64,000 bases of DNA from Panax quinquefolius (GCA_020205615.1 JAINUW010000512.1:372001-436000); one strand, 5' to 3'; counted from the stretch's first letter, positions 1 to 11,890 are shown. Numbers and translations are program-made. The notes: generated by a model not told the origin, from the letters alone.

Positions 1-475
1 TGAGCGAGAATTACGTAACCATTATTTAGTAGTGCCTTCTTACGTAAGAATCAATAATTGGTGCAATACTGGTAATCTTCTTGTTCAACAACGCGTATTA
101 GTGTGTTTTAACCCTTGGGTATTCCAACAAGATACTTGGTAACAACTACTGTAGTTATTTAAAAACAACTTATATTTGTCGTTTTCTTCATCCAATCGCT
201 TTTAGTTATGGGGCCCACACATGGGCTGTGCGTAAATGCGAATATTCGAGCGATTTGAATATTCCACGACCAAACGAATATTCCCAAGCGATCACGAATA
301 TTCCACAACCAAACGAATATTCCCAACGATAATGAATATTTTATAACCACTTGCTTATTTTGAAATATTTGTGTATTTAACTCTTAACTATCCATATTAA
401 TCAAATCAACCCTTACTATTTCAAAATAATAAATAAAGGAAATTCCTTTTTATTTAAAAACTTCGGGGTCTTACA
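1..475 (-). repeat. Partial 3' LTR of element A (U3 portion)
   Basis: On the minus strand this begins TGTAAGACCCC at 475 and matches the corresponding part of the 5' LTR at 7520-8001 and of the LTRs C and F. It includes a cluster of GAATATTC palindromes at 238-350. The rest of this LTR lies to the left of the window. Confidence 0.85.
238..350. promoter_or_regulatory. Cluster of AATATTC palindromes in LTR U3
   Basis: Six copies of AATATT-centred palindromes, mostly GAATATTC, lie at 16-25 bp spacing. The same module is in the other A-type LTR (7765-7870), with three copies in C (33505-33558) and two to three in F and in the D/G LTRs. Each GAATATTC contains the GAAnnTTC dyad of a heat-shock element, but the dyads are separated rather than contiguous. 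The position in U3 upstream of the TATA box suits an enhancer; this role is inferred. Confidence 0.5.
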
Positions 476-2040
476 ACCTCCTCTCCTTATGAAATTTCGT
501 CCTCGAAATTGACGTACGTACCTGGTGTTTCGAAAAGGTGAGGATACCTCGCTTTCATTTCCGTTTCCAATTCCTAGGTCATTTCCTCTATAGCATGATT
601 CCTCCACAAAACTTTAACTTGTGGTATGACCTTGTAGCGTGGGACATGCTCCTTCCTATCCAAAATCTTGGCAGTACCTCCTCACACGTTAAGTCTTGGC
701 TATCTCGTCCGGTTCTAACTTTCTATAACGTGGTTCGGGTCTTTCACATATTTACGAAATGCACCGATATGTGAAACACATTATGAACACGAGACATACT
801 TGAGGTAACGCAAGTCTATAGGCTACATTTCCTACTCGGTCAAGAATTTGAAATGGACCGATAAATCGTGGATTGAGCTTTCCTCTCTTCCCAAATCTTG
901 TAACTCCCTTCCATGGAGCAACTTCATGACAATACATGATCCCCTACACTAAATTCCACGTCCTTTCGATGAAGATCCGCATAACTCTTTTGTCGATCTT
1001 GTGCCGTTTGTATATCGTTGTCGAATTATTTGAATCTTTTCGGTGAGTCATACGTCTTACTTTCGGGTCCCAACAATGTTGCTTCACCCACCTCATCCCA
1101 ACATATTGGAGAAGCGACATTTTCGTCCATATAATGCTTGAATGGAGCCACACCTATACTTGCACGATAATTGTTGTTGTAGGAGAATTTCACCAATGGT
1201 AAATACTTATCCCAAGCGCCCTTGAAGTCTAGGACCACGAGTCTTAATAAATCTTCAAGAGTTTGAATAGTCCTCTACGATTGTCCGTCAGGTTTGGGGA
1301 TGGTATCTTAGAACTAAATCGCAAATCCGTGCCCATAACTTTTTGCAAGCTAACCCAAAATCTTGAAGTGAATCTTGGGTCACGATCCAAAACTATGGAT
1401 CTTGGCATGCCATGCAACCTCACAATCTCATTCACGTCACATACTAGCAAGGCGTTCAAAGGAATAAGTCTCCGTGTCGGCAAGAATGAAAGCGGAGACT
1501 TGGTTAATCTATCAACAATAACCCAAATAGCATTGATGCCTTGAGAAACCGTAGGAAGACCCGTAACGAAATCCATAGTAATGTGTTCCCACTTCCATTC
1601 CGGAATCTCAAGTGGTTGCAACGGACCCTTAGGTACAAGATGCTTCGCCTTTACACGTTGGCAAGTTAAACACATCGAGATAAACTTTGCAATCTCTCTC
1701 TTCATATTGTTCCACCAAAATGTATGTCGAAGATCACGATACATTTTAGTACTTCCAGGATGGATTGCAAATGGCGTATTGTGTGCCTCCATCATAATCT
1801 TGTACTTCAAATCAGAGTCGTTAGGAACACAAAGTTTAGAGTGGACTCGAAGTATTCCTTCTTCATCAATTCTCGCTTCCGGAATAGCTCCTTCTTGTAC
1901 TTTCTTCTTCATACGCATCAGCTCCGGGTCGGTGGCTTGAGCAACCTTAACTTTTTCTATTAAAGTTGGCTCTATGCGTATACTTGACATCATTGCACTC
2001 GTTCCCGCATATGATCTTCTACTCAACGCGTCACCATTTA
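476..2040 (-). pseudogene. Element A integrase and chromodomain region, frameshifted
   Basis: The longest open stretch (1244-2026, 260 residues) carries the integrase zinc-binding segment (HPGSTKMY followed by CLTCQRVKA), the first catalytic aspartate in MDFVTGLP, and the second in [12 protein letters not shown]. The region with the catalytic glutamate falls after a frameshift: it reads on in other frames at 1026-1238, with a block resembling DKYLPLVKFSYNNNY. A further stretch (752-937) has the integrase C-terminal signature APWKGVTRFGKRGKL and GPFQILDRVG. The region 476-750 corresponds to the chromodomain-like tail seen more clearly in element D at 44900-45060. This enzyme inserts the element DNA into chromosomes, and the chromodomain is thought to steer insertion to heterochromatin. 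It cannot make a complete protein here. Confidence 0.85.
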
Positions 2041-3160
2041 CGTTAAACTTTACCGGGATGGTATTGAATAGTGTGGTCGTAGTCTTTCAATAGCTCGAGC
2101 CAGCGTCATTGCCCGCGTGTTGAGTTCTTTTTGAGTGAAGAAATATTTAAGGCTTTTATGGTCAAATATATCTCCACTTTCTCCCCATATAGATAGTGCC
2201 TCCATATTTTTAGCGAAAAGCTTATTGTTGCTAACTCTAGATCATGAGTAGGATAATTCTCTCTCATACTCTTTAAGTTGTCATGAGGCATAGGCTATGA
2301 CTTTCCACGTTGCATGAGAACACATCCTAACCCTTTGCTCGAAGCATCATTTGTAGATAACAAATCCATCCAAGAACCGGATGGTATTGTTAGAACAGTC
2401 TTAGAAATAAGTCTCCTCTTAAGCTCTTGGAAACTTTTCTCGCATTCTTCGCTCCAAACGAATTTTGTATCCTTTAGAGTTAAATTGAGTTAATGGAGTA
2501 GCGATTAGAAAACCCTTCCACGAATCTCCGATAATAACCATTAAGCCCAAAAAGCTACGTACTTGATCCACCGACGGTTGCTCCAACTTTGTATTGCTTC
2601 AATCTTGGCCGGATCAGCGGATACTCCATGTTTCGACACCACGTGCCCAAGGAATGCTACTTCTTCTCAAGCCAACTCGCATTTCTTCAATTTGGCATAT
2701 AGTTGGTTTTCACGAAGCCTTTGGAGTACCGAGCTTCAAATGGTGCTCATGATCTTCACGGCTTTTGGAATATATGAGGATGTCATCAATAAAGACAACA
2801 ACGAATTGATCCAAATATTCCTTGAATACTCGGTTCATCATATCCATGAAAGCGCAGGAGCATTAGTTAGTCCGAAAGACATGACTAAGAATTCATAATG
2901 CCCATCTAGGAGTTAAAGGCGGTCTTTGGAATATCCTCGATTCTAATCTTTGGTGATGATATCCGAGCGAAAAATCGATTTTGAAAAGAATTGTGCCTTG
3001 CAATTGGTCAAACAAGTCATCAATACGAGGTGAGGATACCTATTCTTGATGGTGACATGGTTCAATTCAGATAGTCAATACAAAAAGTCGCATACTCCGT
3101 CTTTCTTCTTTACAAATAAAGCAGGAGCACCCCGAGGAGATGTACTAGGGGCGAATGAAA
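2041..3160 (-). pseudogene. Element A reverse transcriptase / RNase H remnant
   Basis: Reading leftward, the strand matches the element D pol between its RT (42300-42960) and RNase H (42970-43500). Recognisable pieces include an RNase H segment at 2106-2291 with a [17 protein letters not shown] block and [13 protein letters not shown], and the RT palm around 2770-2800, where the minus strand encodes a DDILIYS-type catalytic block. No open frame spans more than a short piece, and single-base length changes occur every 100-200 bases. It is a dead copy, assigned by alignment by eye to D rather than by an intact domain. Confidence 0.75.
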
Positions 3161-3389
3161 CCGATGTCCAACAATTCTGTAGTTGGACCTTTAACTCTGA
3201 AGTTCAATAGGAGCCATTCGATATGGGGTTTTAGAAATGGGCTTTATGCGAGTTCAAGATCAATAAAGAATTCAACTTCACGTTACGGGGTAGACAGGAA
3301 GTTCTTGAAATCGTCGGAAAAGTCAATAACAACAGGAATATTATTCAAATTTGACATGTCTTTATTCAAATCCATAACATGGGCTAAGA

Positions 3390-3875
3390 AAGCTTGACAT
3401 CAGTTTTCAATAAGCGAATAGCTTTATGATTAGATATAGCGGTGATTGATTTTAATGGTTTAGTTGCTTGAATTGCATGCAATGAGGTTGGTTAGGAATA
3501 TGAAAACTAACAACCTTACGAAAACAATCAATTTTGGCATGATGAGTAGTTAACCAATCAATCCCCTAAAATCACATCAAAAGCAAGTATCTTTAAAGAG
3601 ATAAGGTCAACGGTAAGGTAATGGTGCCAACTTGAATCAAACAAGATTTATAAGCGAGTGGATGTGATGAAAGTTTCTCCTAATGAGTTTCCCACAGATA
3701 GGTCAAAGTCTAATTTCTCTCGAGTCAAGTTTAAGCGTTGAGCACAAGCGGGAGAGATAAATGAATGGGTATGCACCGGTATCAAGTAAGGTATAAACTT
3801 AGCAAGAATTTATAAATAGCTTACCCGTGATCACCTCGTTTGGGTTCCTCGCATTTTGACGATCCACAACAAACG
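3390..3875 (-). pseudogene. Element A aspartic protease remnant
   Basis: The minus strand aligns with the protease of element D (41640-42000). The equivalents of the TLFDTGSTHSFIS active-site segment (about 3760-3800), of TLPVDLISLKILAFDVILG and of the WL motif (about 3545-3620) can be followed in shifting frames. Retroviral-type pepsins cut the Gag-Pol polyprotein. No continuous frame remains. Confidence 0.65.
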
Positions 3876-3879
3876 TTCT

Positions 3880-5048
3880 TCCGGAATCGTTGACTTTGAC
3901 TTTTACGGGACGATCTTTTGAGTCACCGTCCCCATTGAACTAGGTTTCGCCACTGTCTAATCTCGAAGCGATATGTTCTTCCTTTCCACAATTATAGCAT
4001 ACCTTGAAGCTGTTATGGACGGTTTTGGTGATATGTCCCTCTTTCCGCATTTATAGCATATGGCCGGTGGTCGTTCTCCTCCTTAGAACCGATTCTTTCG
4101 TTTAAGTACTGTCGTCTTATATACGGTCGTTGTTAAATCTCCTCTTTTTAAAATCTCTCCTCGACTCGCTTCTTACATTTTCATGGCCATGATTACCACC
4201 AGAGTGGTTACCATTTTGTCCGTCTGTTTCTTTCTCATTTGGTTATCATTATTACATTGATTGCTATCTCGAGTACGATCTGGTTGTGGTCCTCAGTTGA
4301 CCATACTCGTTATCTCGCTCTAATAATTGAGCCCCGTTAACAACATCTGAATAGAGAAAATTTATGAGAAATTAGATCATCAAGTATGTCGGGTTTCAAA
4401 CCTCTAAGAAACATCCGCGTCATCGTTCCTCATTCTCCACCAAATGAGGTCTGAACACGGATAACTCTCGCAAACTTTGCCTCGTCTTTGAGACACCGTC
4501 GTATTGTTACGCTCGCCGGTCTAATAAACTCCACTTCCTTCATATAGCGAACACTTTCGGGAAAGTATTTGTCATTAAATAGTTCTCAAAGCGTCTCCCA
4601 AGACATCTTTGAGTCTTAATTTGGATGGATGGTACGCTTCTGAGACTCCACCGATGTCGCACCGCCGCCGGAACATAAAGGTGGCGAATGGAACCTTCGT
4701 TCCTCGTGCATCCCAAGACATCGAATATCTTGGTAATTTGTTTGACCCATGTTTCCGCCGTGATCGGATCGGCTTTCCCTTAAATTCTGGTGGTCCCAAC
4801 TCTTTGAAGCGCTTGTTGTGTGACAACCCGTGAATTGCTATCATTTCCTCATATTTTGAACACGAGTCTCCTCGTCGATTTTGCATGAAGCGCAAAAAGC
4901 TTCTATACATCCCCTCGTTCATCATCTCGCCGGTGGTGTTGTTCATGGGAGAAACATTGCCCGACTGTTTGCGTTTCTCCTCGTTGGTGAGTACATGCGT
5001 CTCCACGGTCTCATTTCCATTGTTAATATTCTCGGTCGACATTCTCAA
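3880..5048 (-). pseudogene. Element A gag (capsid and zinc knuckle), frameshifted
   Basis: The clearest open stretch is 4575-5048 (157 residues). It starts at an ATG just inside the leader and contains the N-terminal segment conserved with elements B, C, D and G (MMNEGMYRSFLRFMQ, FKELGPPEFKGKP). The capsid core continues in other frames to about 4140, and the zinc-knuckle region is at 3970-4070. Gag forms the virus-like particle and the knuckle binds RNA. A possible splice acceptor (minus-strand AG at 5053-5052) lies a few bases upstream of the start codon. Confidence 0.8.
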
Positions 5049-5212
5049 ATACTATCATAAAACAAGGGTTAATTAGGAAATCAATATATCACATAATATC
5101 CCTATATCTTGACCAACTAACAAATAAGCTTAGGTAGGACACACTAGCGAAGGATTTACTCGTCTCTCCCTCCTAGTTCTATTCCCGATCTCCATGGAGA
5201 TCATATCCCTAA

Positions 5213-5224
5213 GCTACGATACCA
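5213..5224 (-). other. Primer-binding site, initiator tRNA-Met, element A
   Basis: The minus strand reads TGGTATCGTAGC, matching the 3' end of plant initiator tRNA-Met (TGGTATCAGAGC) with two changes. It lies 2 bases inside the end of the 5' LTR, the normal position for the minus-strand primer. Confidence 0.85.
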
Positions 5225-5767
5225 GTTGTGGCGCCCCCAAAATAGGTATACATCACACATTACGAGTTGTCAAATACATGGTATGCGAAACAACTACAAC
5301 TTTATTATTACAACAAGAAAAGCGTGAGTTTGAATACAAATATTATCTTCAGACAATATCTATACTCAAATAAATCCTCATCACATTTATTGATACATTA
5401 TTTTATAAAAATGGTGAGGACTACTAAACAATTCTTTCTAAAACCTTCATTCCATACCCCAGGCTAAGACTCGCTTATATTCTCGCCTCACGAGAAGAAA
5501 AATGGAACAAAAGGAAAAGGGTGAGCTCAACTAGCTCGGTAAAGAATGTTATGACTAAGATAATATACAACAAATTATCGTTAGTCTTCAACGAGGAAAA
5601 ATATAATAGAATCTGATAGACAACAAATTTTAAATCAATATTCGCAATGAAATAATAATTCATTAGAAGAGTTAAGTAGAGAATGCAAACTACTATCTTC
5701 TATGTATGAATTTAAAAGTTCATCGTCTATCTTTTATCCCTGTAACATCAATCAATATACATACGGA

Positions 5768-5915
5768 ATCAAATATTCATCTTTGCACTACTGGGCCAAA
5801 GATATTCATCGATTAAGTCATGTTCATCTAAACACTGTTCATCTTTGCACTACTGGGCCAAAGATATTCTTGAAATCATTCATCTTTGCACTCTGAGCCA
5901 AAGATATTCAATAAT
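5768..5915 (-). repeat. GGCC-loop hairpin array in LTR A (3 units)
   Basis: Three copies on the minus strand of ATCTTTG-(GGCCCAGTAGTG type loop)-CAAAGAT, each a 7-bp stem. They lie downstream of the TATA box, so they would be in the transcript. See the same structure in C, D, F and G. Confidence 0.75.
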
Positions 5916-6149
5916 ATCATCATTTAAGACCGAGGATGATGAAAAATATTTTAAAGAAAGCGAATCCGATTGAAACAAAATGACAAGGATTAAGGATTAA
6001 GGATTAGTACTTTTGTTTTATCCATGTTCAAAAGATACCTCAAAAATAATCATAGTGGTGTAAAATTCAAGAATGATCAAAACATGGATACAATCAAAGC
6101 TAGTATCCGAATAGATATTTTGGACAAAAAAAGAAGAAATTTTATTTTT

Positions 6150-6330
6150 AGGTGAATAGTCAGATAGTATCGTGAATAGTCTTGAGTATCGTGAATAGTA
6201 ACTCAGACACCAAAAGATAAAAATTCCACAAAAAACATCTTCACGACTTTCATGAATAGTACTTTCGTGAATAGTAACTCGTGAATAAGTAACTCATGAA
6301 TAGTAACTCGTGAATAGTAACTCATGAATA
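6150..6330 (-). repeat. TATTCAC/TATTCATG minisatellite in LTR A
   Basis: Irregular tandem repeats of GAATAGTA.CTC(A/G)TGAATAGT on the plus strand (ACTATTCACGAG on the coding strand). Equivalent arrays are in C (34790-35030) and F (48237-48420), which marks the A/C/F LTR subfamily. Confidence 0.75.
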
Positions 6331-6610
6331 AGTAACCCAGAGCATGAAAAAGTTCCAAATTTGATAAAAAGTTCCAACCAATATTTCAGCATAATGATAT
6401 TGAAGAAATAATATCATTTGAGAAGAAAATAACATCCCTTACCTCGAAAGATCAGTACTTCTAGCTGAAACATCGGATATAGGCTATGACTTGGACTTGC
6501 ACCGTATAGCAATACTCAAAGTATACTCAAAATACTCACAAGAATACGCTCGATAATATAGAGAGAAAACTTCGGTTTACGGTGTGATTTTCAATTCTAA
6601 CCTAAGCACC

Positions 6611-6620
6611 TTATTTATAG
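6611..6620 (-). promoter_or_regulatory. TATA box of LTR A
   Basis: The minus strand reads CTATAAATAA, followed by the GGTGCTTAG block that follows the TATA box in LTRs C and F too. It is the likely pol II promoter of the element. Confidence 0.65.
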
Positions 6621-8001
6621 GAAAACGCTTAGAACACAAAAGCGAAAATTTAATAAAATATATTATTATTAATAAATTTCCTCGTCTCTTTGGAAATCAG
6701 ATTCCAACATTTCCCACATGCCAACCTTCTAGAAAAAATGATAAAAAACGTTTTTCATAAAATAAATAATTAAAACTTACAAAAATCAATTATTTGAAGC
6801 TTGAACGTCAATAATTCATAATAAATAGCCCTTTCATCGGAAAATTCGAATCTCGCTAGTTTTTATAGGAAATTCAATTCTCTACAACTTGCGAGAAGAA
6901 AGTTTTCCAAATTCCAAATAGAAATTGGATAGAAATCCACAAAGCAGTCGATTTTACGAAATTTATAATCAAATTTCGGTCAATAAATGGGGTCCGCGAC
7001 ATGTTTAACATGTTTTAAACATTTATTGCAAACAAAATACTCTTCCTCCTCGTATACTCATATATCCCACATTCGTTGTAAAAATATCACCATTATTATA
7101 TTATTAAAATAATATATTTAAATGAATTATTTTATCGAGAAAAAGATAAAATATTAATTTTCAACAATTGTCATTTTAAAATTTTCTCCATCTATATCCA
7201 CATAAAATCAATATTTTCCTCATCATATAAATCAATAATTAATTATTCACAAATAATATTACTGAGAATCACAATATTAACAACGAGGCGGTTCAGAAAA
7301 GGGGGCTTTCCAATAAGAATTTCTTCTTCTTGGTGGCGCTTGATTAGGTGACCAAACCTCTCCTTAGGCGAACTTTCTAGACATTGCCAATAATGTTATC
7401 TAATAATATTATTAGGATAATATGAATTATTAGCCGATAATGAAAAATCTTGTGTAATGACAATTATTGAAACAACAACAATATAAAATATCAACGCAGC
7501 AATTATTAACTCAATAAAATCTTTGAGCAGAATTAATCGTAACCATTATTTAGTAGTGCCTTCTTACGTAAGAATCAATAATTGGTGCAATACCGGTGTC
7601 TTCTTGTTCAACAACAGCGTATTAGTGTGTTTTAACCAGGGTATTCACAAAGATATTAGCGGTAACAACTACTGTAGTTATTTAAAAACAACTTATATTT
7701 ATCGTTTTCTTCATCCAATCGCTTTTCAGTTATGGGGCCCACACATGCGCTGGCCGTCAGTCATACGAATATTCCCCGACGATCTGAATATTCCACGACC
7801 AAACGAATATTCAAACGATCTGAATATTCCACAACCAAACGAATATTCCCTAAGCGATAATGAATATTTTATAACCACTTGCTTATTTTGAAATATTTGT
7901 GTATTTAACCCTTAACTATCCACATTAATCAAATCAACCCTTACTTATTTCAAAATAATAAATAAAGGAAATTCCTTTTATTTTAAAATTTTGGGGTCTT
8001 C

Positions 8002-8966
8002 TGATTCGTTCTCCTTCCTTAACCACGGTTGCTGGTGCTGACGTCTTTCCATCATTATTGAATCTCCTTTTCTTGAAATGTCCATTTTTACTATCTTGGC
8101 CATGATTACCACCGAAGTGGTTACCATTTCTAGCATGTTGATTCCCTCCACATTTGTTGTCACCAGTTAGATGGTGATACCCTTGGTATTTTCATGTTCT
8201 TGCCGCTTTCTCTTGGTTGCGTTGACTCGTTACTGCGCTCCAATAACTGAGCCCTATTTACAACATCTGAGTACAAACACAGTTTATGAGAAATAAGATA
8301 TTGAAGTCTCTCCGGTTTCAAACCTCTTAAAAATATTTGCATCATTCGCTCCTCATTATCGACCAAATGGGATGCAAACCGGGATAACTCCGCAAATTTA
8401 GCCTCGTATTGCGACACGGTCATATTGTTTTGCTCTAACTTGATAAACTCCACCTCTTTCATGTGACGAATACTTTCGGGAAAGTACTTGTCGTTGAATA
8501 GCTCTTGGAACTTCTCCCAAGAAATCTTGAGTGCACCAGTGAGTACGTTTTCTGATTCCCACGATGAATCGCCTCTTTCACGCATACATGAAGGTGGCGA
8601 AGGAACCTTTGCTCCTCGGAGCATCCTAAGACATCAAACATCTTGGTGATCCGCTTTATCCATGCTTCTGCCTTAAGTGATTTTGGCTCTCCAATAAACT
8701 CCGGTGGTCCCAGCTCCTTGAACTGTTTAGCGATGACCGTCCGAGAGTTCCCAGTGTTTCCACCTATATTTTGGATAGAGCGCTCTCGCTTTGATGTTGC
8801 ATGAATTGCATAAAGCCTCTAAACAATCCACCATTTTCAGTTGGTGTTGTTGTTGTTTGCATGAGGATTATGCGCCTTCACGATGCACATTATCCCGATT
8901 ATTGATATGTGGAGACTCAGCGGTCTCCTGTGCTCCATTGCTATTCTCAACATTCTCGGATGTCAT
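8002..8966 (-). pseudogene. Element B gag fragment, cut off at its 3' end
   Basis: Start codon at 8966-8964 (minus) in the same context as in D and G. The capsid core is open at 8160-8624 and contains SWEKFQELFNDKYFPESIR, EVEFIKLEQNN, YEAKFAELSRFASHL, EERMMQIFLRGLKPE and the C-terminal SHKLCLYSDVVNRAQLLE of the retrotransposon gag family. Reading on to 8002, the sequence stops abruptly at the LTR of element A, just before the zinc knuckle, which fits insertion of A into B. The N-terminal part (8625-8966) is frameshifted. Confidence 0.85.
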
Positions 8967-9133
8967 TTTGACATCGCCACAAAACAAGGGTTAGTTATCA
9001 TATCACATATTATTCCTATACTCGATTGACCAATTAAATACCAAATAACTTAGGTAGGTCATACTAACAAAGGAATTCCCGTCTCTCCCTCCTAGTTCTT
9101 GTCTCACATCTCACCGGGGATCATATATCCTAA

Positions 9134-9145
9134 GCTTTGATACTA
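9134..9145 (-). other. Primer-binding site, element B (mutated)
   Basis: The minus strand reads TAGTATCAAAGC, the initiator tRNA-Met site with two G-to-A changes. It lies 2 bases from the LTR end at 9148. Confidence 0.75.
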
Positions 9146-9679
9146 ATTGTGGCGCCCCAAAATAGGTATACATCACCTATTCTGAGTCACCAAATACATG
9201 GTACAAAATATAAATACAATCTTAATTATACAACAAGAGAGCTGTGAGTTTAAATACAAATACTATCTTCTAGACAATATGCACTCTCAAAATAAGTCCT
9301 CATTATATTTATTGTCACACTATTTAACAGGATAGTGAGGACTACTAACTAATACTATCATCCGGACCATCACTCCGTTCCCCGACTCGTCCCAGCTACG
9401 TTCTCATTTCCTGAAGAGAACAACGAAAGAAAGGGTGAGCTCAACTAGCCCAGTAAGAAATATTATAACTAAGATAATGCAGAATAAATTATCATTAGCC
9501 TTCAACAGTGTTAAACTGATAAAATATAACAACATCAAGTTTAACTGCAGCGGAACAAACAATCCATTAAAAGAGTCAAGTAGAGAATAAAATCTACTAT
9601 CTTTTATGATTTAAAAGGTTTTTCATCACTTTTATATGGGATTTGGGACTCGACAATAAATAATTCACATCACCGAATC

Positions 9680-9935
9680 ACCCCTGCACTATGGCCAAGG
9701 ATATTCTTTAGTATCACAACCACAAATTATCCATGCACTACGGGCCAAGGACATTCGTGTATTCATCAATGGTCATGATCATGCCAACAACTATCCATCA
9801 ATGCACTATGGGCCAATGAGGACTTTTACCACATCATTTGTAACATTACGGTCGTGATTATACCGAATAATCCCTGGTCATAATCATACCAAGTCCATCT
9901 ATGCACTACAGGCCACAGATGACTTTCAAAAAATA
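9680..9935 (-). repeat. Hairpin array in LTR B
   Basis: Four to five units on the minus strand with the loop GGCC.(A/G)TAGTGC. Stem variants include TCATTG/CATTGA and GTCATCTGTG/CATAGATGGAC. There is also one ATGATTATGACC / GGTATAATCA hairpin (about 9890-9845). Confidence 0.7.
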
Positions 9936-10039
9936 TAAACATGAGGATGATGACAATGATATAAGAATTCAATAAAACAAGTTCAAGAATTAATTTATTT
10001 AGGAACTAATAACGTCCAAGTTGTCAACATGATACTGCT

Positions 10040-10700
10040 TTGTGCAGTAAAATTCAAGAATGCTCAGAAGAATATTTCCATGAAAAGATACTGGATGAAG
10101 CGCAAATATCAAGAATATACCACTAATTTCATGGAGTATAGAAGTCAAAACTTTAGCCAACTGAGTATAATAAAGAATGGCATAACAAAAGAAATCACCA
10201 GGAATGCGATAGAAGCGCTTGTGAGGCGAGTTATTCTAACAAAATAATAATTAACGAAATCGGTCCCGGCAGAAAAGCGCATGCAGCGAGGATATTAACG
10301 AGAAAAGTAAAGAGCGGAATCGATTCCGGCAAAAACGCAAAAACGAGGATATTCAATGAGAATAATAAAAGCGGAATCAAGTGCGGCGTAACGCGCATGA
10401 TGGGATATTCAACGAGAATAATAAAGAGCGGAATCAGTCCGGCGTAAAATGTCTGAGCAGGATATTCCAATGAGAATAATAAAAAGCGGAATCAGTCCCA
10501 CAGTAAAAGCGCATGAGCAGGATATTCAATGAGAATAATAACGACGGAATCGAGTCCGGTAGTAAAAGCGTCTGAGTGAGGATATTTTAACGAGAATAAT
10601 AAAAGGCGGAATCAGTCCCACGTAAAAGCGCATATGAGCAGGATATTCCAACAGAATAAATAACGAATGGAATAACAGAAGAATTTCACCAAGTGTAGGG
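10040..10700 (-). repeat. TTATTCCA/TGGAATAA minisatellite in LTR B
   Basis: About 60-85 bp units, each with a degenerate GGAATCAGTCCGGCG..AAAGCGCATG block and a GATATTC(C)AA(C/T)GAGAATAATAAA block on the plus strand. The same array lies in the D and G LTRs. Confidence 0.7.
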
Positions 10701-11040
10701 TAGCCAGCGTATACAGGTTATTCCAACAGAATAATAAATAATGGAATAACAGAAGTTCTCTTCATGAATACAAAAGAAATAATACCCCTTACGAGTACAA
10801 CAAATAATATCCCTTACCGTAAAAGAAACTTGATATAAGGGTAGGGAAGTAGCAGAATACTTTTCTTCTTTCTCTCTATAATTTCTCTCTCTAGAGTTTC
10901 AGTGAATTCGTAAGAAATAATGAAGGAATGAGCTTCTATTTATAGAAGAATGGACTGTATAGTAACTATTTTATGAACGGTCCAGATTGATTTACTTTTA
11001 ATCGAACGGTCCATATTTAAAACAAAATTTTTTAAATAAA

Positions 11041-11083
<43 letters not shown>

Positions 11084-11175
11084 ACATATGTTTAAAAAAA
11101 ATTTGTCACGGGTTATGCTCAAGTGTGAATTCCACAAATCAAATATATCATATATATATATATATATATATATAA
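11041..11175. repeat. Two (AT)n microsatellites inside LTR B
   Basis: TATATA tracts at about 11041-11090 and 11150-11175 with 60 bp of unique sequence between. Simple repeats, probably post-insertion expansions. Confidence 0.9.
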
Positions 11176-11842
11176 TACTTTTATATATATACATATAAAA
11201 CAAACCTATAATAATAATAAACTTAATAATTGAACCTTTCCTTTCTCATCATCCAACCACCCGTGACAAACACAATTTCATCCCATTTCATTTTTCAACA
11301 TGTGGTCCCCCACATTTATTATATTAAATAATCTTCTACCGATTATTTTGAAAAACGGGTACATGGGGGTCCATAAAATAACAACACTGAGTGACTTATC
11401 ACATAAACATCAATAATCAATACCGTGTGCTACTATGCAACCACGCGTATTACTGTACTTTTACTACCGAGTAGTTCAACAGTTAACGGTAAAATTTCCG
11501 CCGTTATTTTTATAAAAAGATATTTTTGTTGTTTTCTCAATCCGACAATAATTCCGTTGTGGGGTCCCAATCGAATATTATATAACAACTTGCGTACTTT
11601 GCAAAATTTATAAATATTACCCACAACTATAACATTATATCAAATTTACTCCATAATATTCAAAAATGATATTTATTGAAAATTCATATTTATTTATAAA
11701 AGTTGGGATCTTACATGGTGATCCCATGCTTCTTAATAAAAAAATTCAAGAGATTCATATTAAAGGGGAAGAAAGGATTGTTATGCCTGATCTTGGCCCA
11801 ATAGATTATGCGTAAGAATTGCATACCAAAGAAGCTGAAGGA

Positions 11843-11844
<2 letters not shown>

Positions 11845-11880
<36 letters not shown>
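11845..11880. repeat. (AT)n microsatellite, left of foldback
   Basis: About 18 AT units directly next to the foldback's left arm. Confidence 0.95.
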
Positions 11881-11882
<2 letters not shown>

Positions 11883-11890
11883 ATCTGTCT

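Larger units (their letters stand above)
1..8001 (-). mobile_element. Element A: chromovirus (Ty3/gypsy, Tekay-like), left-truncated by the window
   Basis: Minus-strand LTR retrotransposon. Read from right to left it shows a 5' LTR (8001-5227), an initiator tRNA-Met PBS, gag, protease, RT/RNase H, integrase with a chromodomain-type tail, then the start of the 3' LTR (475 to below base 1). The LTR opens TGTAAGACCCC and closes GGCGCCACA. Domain order (integrase after RNase H), PBS and integrase style place it in the chromoviruses, and its relatives D and C in this window share gene and LTR sequence. All frames are broken, so it is non-autonomous. The right border at about 8001 abuts gag sequence of element B, which suggests nesting. 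The target duplication cannot be checked because the left end lies outside the window. Confidence 0.85.
5227..8001 (-). repeat. 5' LTR of element A
   Basis: About 2.77 kb, ending GGCGCCACA next to the PBS and starting GACCCC at about 8001. It contains, in transcription order, the GAATATTC cluster (7870-7765), a TATA box (6620-6611), a possible splice donor AGGTAAGG (near 6442), a TATTCA-rich minisatellite (about 6330-6150) and three GGCC-loop hairpins (5915-5768). The same order of parts occurs in LTRs C and F, and this copy is colinear with solo LTR F over its full length. The outermost bases at 8001 differ from the usual TGTA end, so this border is uncertain by a few bases. Confidence 0.85.
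9148..11715 (-). repeat. 5' LTR of element B
   Basis: Bounded by GGCGCCACA (9148, minus) and TGTAAGATCCC (11715, minus), 2568 bp. It belongs to the D/G LTR subfamily: TATA box at 10945-10936 followed by GAAGCTCATTCC, donor-like ACGGTAAGGG at 10820-10810, the TTATTCCA/TGGAATAA minisatellite (10700-10100) and the hairpin array (9935-9680). Two (AT)n tracts (11041-11090 and 11150-11175), with about 60 bp between them, are not seen in the D or G LTRs. If element B ended here the flanking duplication would be TGGTG (11716-11720), but its partner is outside the window. Confidence 0.85.

Noticed and set aside
1263..1963. Plus-strand open frames opposite the element A integrase
   Set aside because: Antisense shadows of the integrase reading frame, which has clear catalytic motifs on the minus strand.
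5760..5915. CRISPR-like regularly spaced repeats
   Set aside because: The repeats with spacers are the LTR hairpin arrays. Spacers are homologous between copies, the context is a plant retrotransposon and no cas genes are present.
10940..11203. Open frame with YIYIYIYI
   Set aside because: Translation of (AT)n microsatellites inside LTR B. The same applies to 11711-11980 and 12022-12240.
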